DNA of 64,000 nucleotides from Amycolatopsis japonica (GTDB lineage Bacteria > Actinomycetota > Actinomycetes > Mycobacteriales > Pseudonocardiaceae): assembly GCF_000732925.1 (NCBI RefSeq), contig NZ_CP008953.1, positions 1,984,001 to 2,048,000 of the forward strand. The letters run 5' to 3'. The translations under genes were made by a program, and so were the position numbers. The notes beneath the pieces are model-generated. The model ran no database searches and was not told the origin of the DNA. It saw only the letters and a program-made list of their open reading frames with translations. Shown here piece after piece: positions 34,155-43,001 of the stretch; the first letter of the stretch is position 1; every line of letters begins with the position of its first letter.

Positions 34155-34730
34155 TCAGTGCGGAGTCGGCCGGTAGACGAGCTCCTGGACACGCCCGTCG
34201 AACGTCCGGCTCTCGAGCAGTTCGAGGTCGAAGTCGGCCGCACCGCGGAAGATCGCGTCCGCTCCGGTCCTGCCGGTGATCACGGGGAAAACCGTCACCT
34301 GCACGCGATCCACCAGGCCGGCGGCCATCAGCGCCCGGTTCATCGACAGGCTGCCGTGCGAGCGCAGCGGCACTTCGGACTCCTCCTTGAGCCGGGCGAC
34401 GACGTCGACCGCGTCCTCGCTCACGACGGTCGCGTCCGGCCAGTCGAGCGGCTCCCGCAGGGTCGTCGAGACGACCGTCGCCGGCAGGTGCTTCAGCCGG
34501 GAGACCCATGGATCCAGCGCCTCGACGTCCGGGATCTCCGCGTTGAGCATCTCCATGTTCGTCCGGAACGTGGTGGCGCCGAAGACCATCCGCTGCTCCT
34601 CGGAGTACAGGGCCAGACGGTGTTCGAGGAATTCGGGGCCTTGCTTGCCCCAGTAACCGCCCCAATCGCCGGTGTGGGCGCCGTAGCCGTCGAGGCTGGA
34701 AAAGACGTCGAACGTGTAGGTCGCGGTCAT
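34155..34730 (-). CDS. Dihydrofolate reductase family (RibD C-terminal) protein
   Basis: 191 residues from ATG 34730 with GGAG five bases upstream. The RibD_C/DHFR-like fold is seen in TFDVFSSLDGYGAHTG at the N-terminus, VFGATTFRTNMEML, LRSHGSLSMNRALMAAGLVD and VFPVITGRTGADAIF. These stand-alone proteins bind NADPH and reduce pterin-like or other small substrates; the true substrate is usually unknown. Convergent with the preceding small gene (32-base gap). Confidence 0.85.
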   Translation of the reverse strand: MTATYTFDVFSSLDGYGAHTGDWGGYWGKQGPEFLEHRLALYSEEQRMVFGATTFRTNMEMLNAEIPDVEALDPWVSRLKHLPATVVSTTLREPLDWPDATVVSEDAVDVVARLKEESEVPLRSHGSLSMNRALMAAGLVDRVQVTVFPVITGRTGADAIFRGAADFDLELLESRTFDGRVQELVYRPTPH

Positions 34731-34842
34731 GATGCTCCTTCGGGTGAGTTCGTCTCTCACCCTGGCTACGAACGCGGGCGGCGCGGATAGACATCGTCGG
34801 CGGAAAAATCTTCGCGGGACGGCGAACTGGCAGGATGCGGGC

Positions 34843-35253
34843 ATGTATTGCCTGCGAGCCGTCATCGTCACCGAGTCCGCACGGCGCCGAGTGCTCGATT
34901 CGCTCGAAGGCGCGAGGCTCGTGCCGCTCGGACAGAACCTGTCGCTGATGCCGGTGGCCGAGACGCGATTCGACACCGGGCCGCTCGCCGAGTGCTCCGA
35001 GCACGGCGCCGTGGCGTACGTCGAAGCCGAGTACTTCGGTGGCGCCGGGACGCAGTTCGCTCAGGTGTGGGAAGGCGGCGAGACCGTTCTCGGCCCGCTG
35101 CAGGTCGACGAAGACGAACCCGACCCGGCCGACGGCAGCCCGATCTCCCAGGCGCTTCGACGGCTGGGCGCGCTCAAGGGCGACCACTTCGACGAGTTCG
35201 ACGCCGTGGGGCTCGGCAGGCATCGCGACACCGACGACTGGCTGTCCGCGTAG
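34843..35253 (+). CDS. Hypothetical acidic protein
   Basis: 136 residues from ATG 34843. Not recognised. Features: MYCLRAVIVTESARRRVLDS at the start, a Gly/Phe-rich middle (AYVEAEYFGGAGTQFAQVWEGG) and a strongly acidic C-terminal half with DEDEPDPADG. No signal peptide or membrane helix. The pattern of a compact, acidic, cytosolic domain is shared by many actinobacterial orphan proteins, including immunity-like ones, but no partner gene is adjacent. An in-frame extension to 34729 overlaps the neighbouring start and lacks support. Confidence 0.6.
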   Translation: MYCLRAVIVTESARRRVLDSLEGARLVPLGQNLSLMPVAETRFDTGPLAECSEHGAVAYVEAEYFGGAGTQFAQVWEGGETVLGPLQVDEDEPDPADGSPISQALRRLGALKGDHFDEFDAVGLGRHRDTDDWLSA

Positions 35254-35345
35254 GCCTCCTTCGCGCTGGGCCGGACGGACCAGTCACGCGGCGGTCTTCA
35301 CCGTCGGCGGCGACACTCGATGGAGACTCTGAGGAGGTGGACCGG

Positions 35346-36161
35346 ATGTCCACGACCAAGGCGAGACAGGTGCGCCACAACAAGGCCGTCCAGGTGCTCG
35401 GACGGATCGGCATGGGCTGCTACGGGCTGGTGTACCTGCTCATCGGGTACCTGGCGGTGCGTGTCGCCGTCGGCGGTGGCGGACAGGAGGCCGACGGACG
35501 CGGCGCGATCACCGAGGTCGGTTCGACCCCGGCGGGCGGGGTGCTGTTGTGGGTATTGGCGGTGGGACTGGTGGCCTACGGCCTGTGGCAGGGGTTGCTG
35601 GCCGCCGTCGGCTACACGTGGATCGACAAGCAGCGCACTCGCACCGTCAAGCGGGTGACGTCCGGAGTGCGCTGCCTGGTGGGGATTTCGCTCGGCGTGT
35701 ACGCGGCCAAGGTCGCCTTGGGGGCGGGGGAACAGGGCAGCGGCGACCAGAAGCAGCAGGAGTTCACCGCCTGGCTGCTCGGATTGCCCGCCGGCCCGTT
35801 CCTGGTGGCCGTGGTGGCCGTCATCGTGTTCGGCGTCGCGGTGGGCTCGGCGGTGAAAGGGATACGCCGGACCTTCGAGCAGGACCTCGACCTCGCGAAG
35901 CTCCCGTCGGGGACCCGGCGATGGGTGGAGCGTCTGGGCAGGATCGGTTACGTGGCAAGGGGTGTCGTGTTCGGTGTGGTCTCCGTACTGGTCGGGTACG
36001 CGGCGTTGACGCATGACCCGTCCCGTTCCGGCGGGCTCGACGCCGCCCTGCGGACCTTGGCCGCCCAGCCGTTCGGCACCGTGCTCCTCATCGTGGTGGC
36101 GGTCGGGGTCGCGGCCTTCGGTGTGTACTGCGTCGGGGCGGCACGAGCACAGCGTGGATGA
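35346..36161 (+). CDS. DUF1206 membrane protein
   Basis: 271 residues from ATG 35346 behind GAGGAGG. The protein has six helices as three repeated helix pairs, each pair beginning LGRIGxxxxGxVY-like (QVLGRIGMGCYGLVYLLIGYLAV; RLGRIGYVARGVVFGVVSVLVG), the hallmark of DUF1206. Function is unknown; the family is common in soil actinobacteria and cyanobacteria. The gene stands alone on this strand, followed by a decayed SDR fragment on the other. Confidence 0.88.
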   Translation: MSTTKARQVRHNKAVQVLGRIGMGCYGLVYLLIGYLAVRVAVGGGGQEADGRGAITEVGSTPAGGVLLWVLAVGLVAYGLWQGLLAAVGYTWIDKQRTRTVKRVTSGVRCLVGISLGVYAAKVALGAGEQGSGDQKQQEFTAWLLGLPAGPFLVAVVAVIVFGVAVGSAVKGIRRTFEQDLDLAKLPSGTRRWVERLGRIGYVARGVVFGVVSVLVGYAALTHDPSRSGGLDAALRTLAAQPFGTVLLIVVAVGVAAFGVYCVGAARAQRG

Positions 36162-36167
36162 GCGCCG

Positions 36168-36264
36168 TCAGGCGTAGTCGGAATCCGGCGAAGATTCCGC
36201 CAGGAACCCAAGGCGGCGGCGGTTTCCCTTGTGCGGCGCCGGTGACGAGTACGTTCTTGCTCAT
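36168..36264 (-). pseudogene. Remnant of a short-chain dehydrogenase gene
   Basis: From ATG 36264, with AAAGGAG ten bases upstream, the frame reads MSKNVLVTGAAQG, the exact start of an SDR Rossmann fold (TGxxxGxG). It then breaks; in another frame the tail LGFLAESSPDSDYA ends at a TGA (36170-36168). This looks like a large internal deletion that joined both ends of an SDR gene. It lies behind the AraC gene on the same strand, the likely former operon partner. The tail assignment is weaker than the N-terminus. Confidence 0.5.
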
Positions 36265-36303
36265 GCGATGAACTCCTTTGTTCGCCTGGGCGAGACACCG
36301 GGT

Positions 36304-37077
36304 TCAGAGCGCGGACGCGGCGCGGTAGTCCCTCGGTGAAGTGCCGAGAAGCCGGGTGAACATCGTCGAGAACGCGGCGGGGCTCTCGTAGCCGAGCGAG
36401 GCGGCGATCGCGGCGATGGGCAGGCCGTCCGACAGCAGTGACAGGGAATGCAGGACGCAGGCCCGTTGCCGCCAGCGGGCGAAACCCATCCCGGTCTCCG
36501 CGGTGAAGAGCCGGTTCAGCGTCCGTTCGCTCACGTGCAGACGGTTCGCCCACTCGCTCGCGGGATCGTGGATGTCCGGAGCGTCCAAAAAGGACTCACA
36601 CTGGGCTCGCAGCCGTTCGTGCTTCGGCAGCGGGAGGTCGAGCCGGACCGGCGCGGACCGGCGGATCTCGTGCAGGGTCAGGCCGATGACCGCGGCGTCT
36701 CGTCCGCGAGCGGTGTACAGCTCCGGCACGCCGACGGCCTCGTTCAGGAGTTCCCGGAGCAGCGCGGACACCTCGACGACCTGGCAGCGGCGCGGGAACC
36801 ACGGCACCGCCTTCGGCTCGATGTACAGGCTCCGGGTGCTCACGGTCGTCGTGAACACCTGATGGACGGTCTCCGGCGGGACGAGCACGGCGCGCCGGGT
36901 CGGGATGGTCCACGTGCCGTCGGCCGTTTCGACTCGCATCGACCCGGTCGCGCTGTAGAGGAACTGCGCCCGCCGGTGCCGATGCGGGAGGATCCGGTGC
37001 CCCGGTGGGTAATCGGTGCGGATCGCCACCACCGCGCGGTCGAGATGGTCGACCTCGTCGATGGGGATGTCACGCAC
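36304..37077 (-). CDS. AraC family transcriptional regulator
   Basis: 257 residues from GTG 37077. N-terminal cupin ligand domain (about 15-110: LPHRHRRAQFLYSATGSMRVET, VPPETVHQV) and C-terminal double helix-turn-helix of AraC/XylS type (about 165-255: HVSERTLNRLFTAETGMGFARWRQRA, then IAAIAASLGYESPAAFSTMFTRLLGTSPRDYR). A longer frame to 37257 would overlap the divergent transporter gene. It probably controls that TSUP gene (91-base divergent gap) and formerly the adjacent SDR. Confidence 0.92.
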   Translation of the reverse strand: MRDIPIDEVDHLDRAVVAIRTDYPPGHRILPHRHRRAQFLYSATGSMRVETADGTWTIPTRRAVLVPPETVHQVFTTTVSTRSLYIEPKAVPWFPRRCQVVEVSALLRELLNEAVGVPELYTARGRDAAVIGLTLHEIRRSAPVRLDLPLPKHERLRAQCESFLDAPDIHDPASEWANRLHVSERTLNRLFTAETGMGFARWRQRACVLHSLSLLSDGLPIAAIAASLGYESPAAFSTMFTRLLGTSPRDYRAASAL

Positions 37078-37168
37078 CTCACCGAGGCTACGCCGGGTGT
37101 CCGATCCGCGAAAGAAACTGGCGACCTTTCGAATGCCCGCCGTGCCGCCGGGGCCTACCGTCGAGGGA

Positions 37169-37972
37169 GTGCTGATCGAGATCTCGGTGCTCCTCGGGTT
37201 CGGTTGCCTGAGCGGCGTCACCACCGTCCTTTTCGGATTCGGCGGCGGGTTCATCACCGTGCCCGTCGTCTACGCCTTCGCGCTCGCGGATCCGGAGCAC
37301 GCACAGGATGCGATGCACGTGGCGGTGGCCACGTCGACCGCCGTGATGGTGGTCAACGCCGGGAGCGCGACCCTCGCCCAGCTGCGGACGGGCCGGCTCC
37401 GCCGCGACTATCTGTGGCCGCTCGTCGCCTTCATCGGTTTGGGCGCCGTGCTCGGCTCCTTCGCCGCCACCGTGGCCGACGAGGGTGTCCTGCGCTGGCT
37501 CTTCGTCGCCTACCTCGCGCTGACCATCGCCGACAGCGTCGCCCGGAAAGGTTTCGTGAGCAGACGGGAGGACGACGGACCGCGTGCTCTCGGCGGGGTC
37601 ACCACCATCGCGGGCGGGACCGGGATCGGTGCCGTGGCGAGCTTTCTCGGCGTCGGGGGCAGCGTCCTCACCGTGCCGCTCATGCGGCGCAAGGGACTGC
37701 CGATGGCCGACGCGACCGCGCTCGCGAACCCGCTGAGCCTGCCCGTGGCGGTGATCGGCGCAGCCGTCTACGCCTTCGCGGCGACGGGCGCGTCCTCGGG
37801 CGGCGCTCACGTCGGCTACGTCGACCTCGTGGCCGCGGGCGCGCTGCTGTGCGGATCGCTCCCGACCATCGCCGTGACGCGACGCGTGGTCGGCCGGATC
37901 CCGGACCGTGCGCACGCGATCGCGTACCTCGCCCTGCTCGCCGCCGCGCTGATCGCCATAGTCATCCGATGA
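37169..37972 (+). CDS. TSUP (TauE/SafE) family membrane permease
   Basis: 267 residues from GTG 37169; ATG 37133 is an alternative. Two homologous halves of four helices each. The repeated TSUP motif is visible as GFGGGFITVPVVYAF near residue 20 and GVGGSVLTVPLMRRKGLPMADATALANPL near 165. The family exports or imports sulfite, sulfonates or related C2 anions. Divergent from the AraC gene, which likely regulates it. Substrate unknown. Confidence 0.9.
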   Translation: MLIEISVLLGFGCLSGVTTVLFGFGGGFITVPVVYAFALADPEHAQDAMHVAVATSTAVMVVNAGSATLAQLRTGRLRRDYLWPLVAFIGLGAVLGSFAATVADEGVLRWLFVAYLALTIADSVARKGFVSRREDDGPRALGGVTTIAGGTGIGAVASFLGVGGSVLTVPLMRRKGLPMADATALANPLSLPVAVIGAAVYAFAATGASSGGAHVGYVDLVAAGALLCGSLPTIAVTRRVVGRIPDRAHAIAYLALLAAALIAIVIR

Positions 37973-38088
37973 GTTTTCGGTAAGTCAAGTCTTGACAAGG
38001 CGTATCGAAGATGGGAAGGGGTTATCGCCAGGCAAAGATCCGACGAATCCTCTATCTCTTTTCCGGATCTTGCGCCAAGATCTCCCGC

Positions 38089-40074
38089 ATGAAACTGAGA
38101 TCGATCACCAAACGCATGTTCGTTCTCGGGCTGCTGACGGTTCTCGGCACCACCGGGGCGACGTCGGTGGCCACCGCCGAACCCCAGGCACCGCCCTCGG
38201 ACGTCAACGCGACCGGGAAGCCGCGCGGCGGCTGGGAACCGGTCGGCCCGAACAGCGTCGGCGGGATGCTCGCCGTTTCGCCCGCCGGCCTCGCGATGAT
38301 GCAGCCGAGCCCGCCCGCCCTGTGGCTCTCCGGCGATCGCGGCGCTTCCTGGAGTGTGCGCCGCGGACTGCCGCAGGACACCTCCATCCAGGGATTCTTC
38401 GTCGATCCGGCGAACCCGGACCGGATGCTCGCGGTGGGCAACAAACCGGCGGGCTTCCTCGGCGAATGGCGCGGCATGCTGGTGCGGACCACCGACCGCG
38501 GCCAGACCTGGGAAACCCTGCGCGAGTGGTACCCCGACGGCGCGTTCGGCATGGCCACGGACCCGACCGGCCGGGTCGTCGTGGTGCAGAACATGGATTC
38601 GCTGAGCGTCAGCACCGACGGTGGCGAGCACTGGAACGACGTGCCGAGGACCTGGCCGCGTGAGGGCAACGCCTCGCCGGTCGGCGCGCTCAAGCTCACG
38701 TTGGTCGGCGACGACGCCTACCTCACGACAGTCCTTCCCGAGTACGCCCTTTGGGTGGTCCGAGGGGTCAGCGGCAAGGAGCCGCAGGCCGAACTCGTCT
38801 ACCGGGCCAACGGCGAGATCAACCAGGTCGCCTCGGACGGCAAGCGATTCGTGGTCACGGTCGGCCCCGAACTGCACGGCTCCACCGACGGCGGCAAGAC
38901 CTGGACGGTACTGCGCCGCGATCCCGGCGAGCAGACCCTGCGCGAACCGCGTTTCCTCGGTGGACGGCTGTACGTGTCGACGTATAACGACATAGACGTC
39001 AGCGCGGACTTCGGCCGCACCTGGTCCCGCAAACCGGTGCCCGCGGCGGGCGAAGGCGTCAGCGACATGATCGACCTCCCCGCCGGACCGGGCAAACCCG
39101 CCACGACGCTGATCTCCTCGCTCTATCGAGGCGTGTACGCGGACGAGGGCAAGCGGGGCTACCAGCAGATCGGTGTCCCGGGCGAATCCATCCGCGACCT
39201 CGTGACGACCGGGAACCTGCTGCGCGAGAGCGTCGTCGCGGCGGGTGTGCAGGAGATCTACAACACGCCGCTCCCGCGCGGCAAGGTGGCCGCGGCGGAT
39301 CGGGTCTGGCAGTCGCACCCGGCCGACCGGCTGCACGAGGACGCGCGTCTGTCCGTCTCGCCGAGCCGACCGGACGTCGTCTGGCAGGTCACCCGGAACG
39401 GTTTCTCGCTCGACGTGCTCCGCAGTGGCGACGGCGGGCGGACCTGGGAATTCGCGGCTAAGGCGAAGGAAGGCCTCCCCAGGGCGATCTTCGCCCACCC
39501 GGCCGACCCGAACCGGGTGCTCGTCTCGGCCTTCGCTCCCAGTGGCTACGTGCTCTACCGCAGCAACGATGCCGGGAAGACCTGGGAGAAGCTCGCGACC
39601 GACAACGGCTTCATCGCGTTCGCCGGTGATCCGTGGAATCCGGACCGGGTCTGGGGCGGGGACTCCGACGGCCTGTCCCGGTCGGACGACGGCGGCAAGA
39701 CCTGGACCCACGTGACCAGCCAGCCGGTCAGTGCGATCTCGATCAGCCGATGGGGTGGCGGCCGCGTGCTCATCGGCGGCGCGGGCATCCACCTGAGTGA
39801 AGACGGCGGCAAGACGTTCCGCCGGGTCTTCGACGGCGAGGACCCCCGTGAGATCAGCCGGATCCTGCCGCATCCGTTCGACTTCCGGGTGTGGTTCGCG
39901 AGCAACGCGACCGGCGGCGGCGTGCTGCGCAGCACGGACTTCGGCCGCACCTGGTCGCCCGTGCCCGGCGCGCTGCCCGATTCCAGGGTGCTCTCCCTGG
40001 CGGTCAGCGCGGACGGCCGGTATCTGTTCGCCGGGACCGCGCAGTCCGGCGCGTACCGGTTGACGCTGTACTGA
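38089..40074 (+). CDS. Secreted beta-propeller protein with Asp-box (BNR/sortilin-like) repeats
   Basis: 661 residues from ATG 38089. Residues 1-35 are a signal peptide (MFVLGLLTVLGTTGATSVATA). About ten Asp boxes of form SxDxGxTW follow: SGDRGASW, TTDRGQTW, STDGGEHW, STDGGKTW, SADFGRTW, SGDGGRTW, SNDAGKTW, SDDGGKTW, SEDGGKTF, STDFGRTW. They imply a double or ten-bladed propeller as in VPS10/sortilin and xyloglucanase folds. No sialidase arginine triad is evident, so binding or an unassigned glycosidase activity is likely. A ten-box set is more than a single seven-blade propeller needs. Stands alone; an AT-rich leader precedes it. Confidence 0.85.
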   Translation: MKLRSITKRMFVLGLLTVLGTTGATSVATAEPQAPPSDVNATGKPRGGWEPVGPNSVGGMLAVSPAGLAMMQPSPPALWLSGDRGASWSVRRGLPQDTSIQGFFVDPANPDRMLAVGNKPAGFLGEWRGMLVRTTDRGQTWETLREWYPDGAFGMATDPTGRVVVVQNMDSLSVSTDGGEHWNDVPRTWPREGNASPVGALKLTLVGDDAYLTTVLPEYALWVVRGVSGKEPQAELVYRANGEINQVASDGKRFVVTVGPELHGSTDGGKTWTVLRRDPGEQTLREPRFLGGRLYVSTYNDIDVSADFGRTWSRKPVPAAGEGVSDMIDLPAGPGKPATTLISSLYRGVYADEGKRGYQQIGVPGESIRDLVTTGNLLRESVVAAGVQEIYNTPLPRGKVAAADRVWQSHPADRLHEDARLSVSPSRPDVVWQVTRNGFSLDVLRSGDGGRTWEFAAKAKEGLPRAIFAHPADPNRVLVSAFAPSGYVLYRSNDAGKTWEKLATDNGFIAFAGDPWNPDRVWGGDSDGLSRSDDGGKTWTHVTSQPVSAISISRWGGGRVLIGGAGIHLSEDGGKTFRRVFDGEDPREISRILPHPFDFRVWFASNATGGGVLRSTDFGRTWSPVPGALPDSRVLSLAVSADGRYLFAGTAQSGAYRLTLY

Positions 40075-40154
40075 GTCCGAGACGCTTCGTGGCCGGAGGA
40101 AGTTCCGGCCACGAAGCGTTTACGCGTGCCTCCCTGGATGTCAGAGTCGGGGAC

Positions 40155-41336
40155 ATGGCCATCGATGTCGCCGCCCTCCGGCTCCACTTCCCCTCCCTCG
40201 CCGACGGAACCGCCTTTTTCGACGGACCCGCGGGTACCCAGACACCCCGGACCGTCGCCGACGCCATCGCCGGTACGCTGACCGGTCCGTTGTCGAACCG
40301 GGGCAAGATCAGTCCGTCCGAACTCAACGCGGAGAACGCCGTCTCGGGCTTCCGCGACGCCTACGCGGACTTCCTCGGTGTGCCTGCCGAAGGCGTCGTC
40401 CACGGCCGCAGCGCCACCCAGCTGACTTACGACTTTTCCCGGCACCTGGCCAAAAGCTGGCGCGAGGGCGACGAGATCGTCGTCAGCCGTCTCGATCACG
40501 ACGCCAACGTCCGGCCGTGGGTCCAGGCCGCCGAGCGCGCCGGAATGACCGTCCGTTGGCTCGACATCGACCCGGAAACCACGGAACTCGACCTCGATTC
40601 CCTCGTCCTCACCGAACGGACGAGGCTGGTCGCGGTCACGGCGGCCTCGAACGTCCTCGGCACCAAGCCGCCGATCCGCCGGATCGCCGATCTCGCCCAC
40701 GACGCCGGGGCGCTGGTGTTCGTGGACGGAGTGCACTACGCCGCCCACGAACTGGTCGACGTGCCCGCGCTCGGAGCGGATTTCTTCGTCTGCTCGCCGT
40801 ACAAGTTCCTGGGCCCGCACTGCGGCGTGCTCGGCGCGTCGCCCGCCCTGCTCGAAACCGTCGAGCCGGACAAGCTCGTGCCGTCGCCCGACAGCGTGCC
40901 CGAGCGGTTCGAATTCGGCACGCTGCCCTACGAAATGCTCGCGGGTGCCACGGCGGCGGTGGACTTCCTCGCCGCGCTGGACCCCGGAGCGGGCGGATCA
41001 CGGCGAGAACGGCTCGCGAATTCGATGAACTCGTTGCACGAGCACGAAAGCACGTTGCGCGCCAGGCTGGAGGAGGGGCTGGGCGACGCCGTCACCGTCC
41101 ACTGCAAGGCGGCGGACCGGACCCCGACCGTGCTGATGGGCCTCGGTGGCCGGGAGCGCGAGGCGCAACGGCATCTCGCCGAAAGGAACGTCGTCGCGCC
41201 GGCGGGATCCTTCTACGCCCACGAAGTCTTCGCGGCCTTGAAGCTGGAGGATCCGGCGCTCCGGGTCGGGCTGGCACCGTACACCAGCGTCGACGACGTC
41301 GACAGGTTGCTGGACGGGCTTTCGACGTTCGGGTGA
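40155..41336 (+). CDS. Cysteine-desulfurase-like class V aminotransferase
   Basis: 393 residues from ATG 40155. PLP-dependent fold type I: FFDGPAGTQTPRTVADAI near the start, HGRSATQLTYDFSRHLA, DHDANVRPW, the cofactor Asp in VFVDGVHYAAH, and Schiff-base Lys in FVCSPYKFLGPHCGVLG near residue 220. This CsdA/NifS-like subgroup includes desulfurases, selenocysteine lyases and lyases/isomerases of secondary metabolism. No iron-sulphur assembly genes are adjacent, so the substrate is open. Confidence 0.88.
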   Translation: MAIDVAALRLHFPSLADGTAFFDGPAGTQTPRTVADAIAGTLTGPLSNRGKISPSELNAENAVSGFRDAYADFLGVPAEGVVHGRSATQLTYDFSRHLAKSWREGDEIVVSRLDHDANVRPWVQAAERAGMTVRWLDIDPETTELDLDSLVLTERTRLVAVTAASNVLGTKPPIRRIADLAHDAGALVFVDGVHYAAHELVDVPALGADFFVCSPYKFLGPHCGVLGASPALLETVEPDKLVPSPDSVPERFEFGTLPYEMLAGATAAVDFLAALDPGAGGSRRERLANSMNSLHEHESTLRARLEEGLGDAVTVHCKAADRTPTVLMGLGGREREAQRHLAERNVVAPAGSFYAHEVFAALKLEDPALRVGLAPYTSVDDVDRLLDGLSTFG

Positions 41337-41416
41337 AGACCACAGTGGACAGTCGGGCGTAACTCGAACAGGTTGGATTTCCACGCCGTCACCAGGAGCC
41401 GTATTACCGTTCGGTC

Positions 41417-41968
41417 ATGATCGACAACGGGAGGTTCGCGATGCGTTTCCGGTCGATGGCCGCTTCTGTTCTTCTCGGTTGCGCCCTGTGCGTGGCGCCC
41501 GCGGCACTCGGGGCGGGGCCCTCGTCGCTCGCGATCCAGCCCTGTCCCGAGGTCAACGATCCGCCCGACTACACGATCTCGAACGGCGCCAAGGCCTGGA
41601 TGAAGACGAACCTGCGCAGTGACTACCTGCGCGGGCCGGGCACGATCACCTACAACAAGACGACGACCTCGTCGGTCAACGCCTCCATCACCGGCACGAC
41701 CAGCGCCGAGGCGGGCGTCATCTTCGCGAAGGCGAGTGTCTCGCTGGCGGTGAGCGTCGGCGCGAGCTACTCGAAGGCCGATTCCTGGTCCTACGCCGCG
41801 ACCGTGCCCGCGGGGAAGACGTTGCGGCTGCAGCAGTACAAGGAAGGCCGTTCCTTCACCGTGCAGAAGTACCGCATCGTCCCACCCTGCAAGGTGAAGT
41901 ACCTCTGGAAGAAGAACGCCGTCGCACCGGTGAAGAGTCCGAGCTACCTGTGGCAGCTCGTCGGCTGA
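41417..41968 (+). CDS. Secreted Ser/Thr-rich protein, possibly aerolysin-like
   Basis: 183 residues (ATG 41417; ATG 41441 also possible). A signal peptide ends near residue 33. The mature part has an alternating Thr/Ser stretch (KTTTSSVNASITGTTSAEAG, then VSLAVSVGASYSKADSWSYA), followed by VPAGKTLRLQQYKEGRSFTVQKYRI. Alternating polar/hydrophobic strands of this sort occur in amphipathic hairpins of aerolysin/ETX-type pore formers, but also in plain beta-sandwich proteins. Two or three Cys in the mature chain. A 15-16 bp hairpin ends the transcript. Confidence 0.65.
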   Translation: MIDNGRFAMRFRSMAASVLLGCALCVAPAALGAGPSSLAIQPCPEVNDPPDYTISNGAKAWMKTNLRSDYLRGPGTITYNKTTTSSVNASITGTTSAEAGVIFAKASVSLAVSVGASYSKADSWSYAATVPAGKTLRLQQYKEGRSFTVQKYRIVPPCKVKYLWKKNAVAPVKSPSYLWQLVG

Positions 41969-41978
41969 CCCTCGCTTT

Positions 41979-42023
41979 GGGGCCGATCACAAGACTCGTC
42001 CGCCCGATCTTGTGATCGGCCCC
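41979..42023. terminator. Hairpin terminator after the secreted protein gene
   Basis: GGGGCCGATCACAAG (41979-41993) pairs perfectly with CTTGTGATCGGCCCC (42009-42023), one more pair possible. It begins 11 bases after the stop. Good candidate for the transcript end; the sequence after it lacks a T-run. Confidence 0.7.
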
Positions 42024-42097
42024 ATGGACGTACGGTGACCGGGCCGACACCCTGAGAGGAACGCCGTGGGCAACGGGGTCCTGGCGGAACGGGACGG

Positions 42098-42934
42098 GTG
42101 GCCATCATGGGGAGACTTCGCGCACGGACACTGATCGCCGGGATGGTCGCGCTCGCCACCGTCGGCCTCGCACCCGCCGCGACGGCCGCGACCGGTATCG
42201 ACACCCGGTGGAGCGAACCAGGCCCCTACGCGGTGACCGTCGAAGCCCTCGACAGCGCGCACACCGTGTACCGGCCTTCGCGGCTGGAGAGGCATCCGGT
42301 CATCCTGTGGGGCAACGGGACCGGCGCGAACCCGAAGACCTATGACGGCCTGCTGCGGCATCTGGCCTCCCACGGTTTCGTCGTCGCGGCGGCCGACACC
42401 CCGAACGCCGGTTCGGGGCAGGAGATGCTGGCCGGTGCCACGACCTTGATCGCCGAGAACTCCCGTCCCGGCAGCCGCTATGAGGGGAAGATCGACACCG
42501 CGCACATCGGCGCCACCGGCCATTCCCAGGGCGGCGGCGGAGCGATCGCCGCCGGCGCCGACGCGCGCGTCACCACCACGATCCCGATCGAACCGGGGCC
42601 GCAGGGCTCCGCCACGGCACTCAAGGGTCCTTCGTTCTTCCTCGGCGGCCAGTTCGACACCATCGTCATCCCCGGGCTGCTGGTCATCCCGCGCTACCGC
42701 CTCGCGGACCAGGTCCCCGCGATCTACGGCGAACTCCGCGGCGCGACCCACTTCACGCCCGTCGGCGACGGAGGCGGGTTCCGTGGCGCCATCACGGCGT
42801 GGTTCCGGTTCTGGCTTTCCGGTGACGAGCGGGCCCGTGCGGAGTTCTTCGGCCCGTCCTGCGGATTGTGCCGGGACGGCGCGTGGTCCGCTGTCCAGCG
42901 CAACACGAAGGCGCTGGCCGTTCCGGGAGCTTGA
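42098..42934 (+). CDS. Secreted alpha/beta hydrolase (cutinase/PET-hydrolase-like)
   Basis: 278 residues from GTG 42098; ATG 42107 also fits. Signal peptide to about residue 34. The nucleophile elbow is GATGHSQGGGGA near residue 145, oxyanion part GNGTGANPKTYDGLLRHLA, and the His in GATHFTP near 238. The layout and the SHGFVVAAADTPNAGSG segment resemble secreted serine esterases that act on polyesters or acylated polysaccharides. Cys pair GPSCGLC close to the C-terminus is as in several cutinase-like enzymes. No neighbours suggest a specific substrate. Confidence 0.82.
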   Translation: MAIMGRLRARTLIAGMVALATVGLAPAATAATGIDTRWSEPGPYAVTVEALDSAHTVYRPSRLERHPVILWGNGTGANPKTYDGLLRHLASHGFVVAAADTPNAGSGQEMLAGATTLIAENSRPGSRYEGKIDTAHIGATGHSQGGGGAIAAGADARVTTTIPIEPGPQGSATALKGPSFFLGGQFDTIVIPGLLVIPRYRLADQVPAIYGELRGATHFTPVGDGGGFRGAITAWFRFWLSGDERARAEFFGPSCGLCRDGAWSAVQRNTKALAVPGA

Positions 42935-43001
42935 TCGCCGTTCTTGTCGGTGGTCCGGGCTAGGGTCTGCCTCAGCAGCCTGACCTGGAGGGATACCCGT
43001 C

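Noticed and set aside
39891..40154. N-terminal extension of the class V aminotransferase into the propeller gene
   Set aside because: The extension is the shadow of the Asp-box gene; ATG 40155 gives the normal family N-terminus.
42060..42097. Further small ORF before the secreted hydrolase
   Set aside because: Too short, no distinct ribosome site; likely the hydrolase leader.
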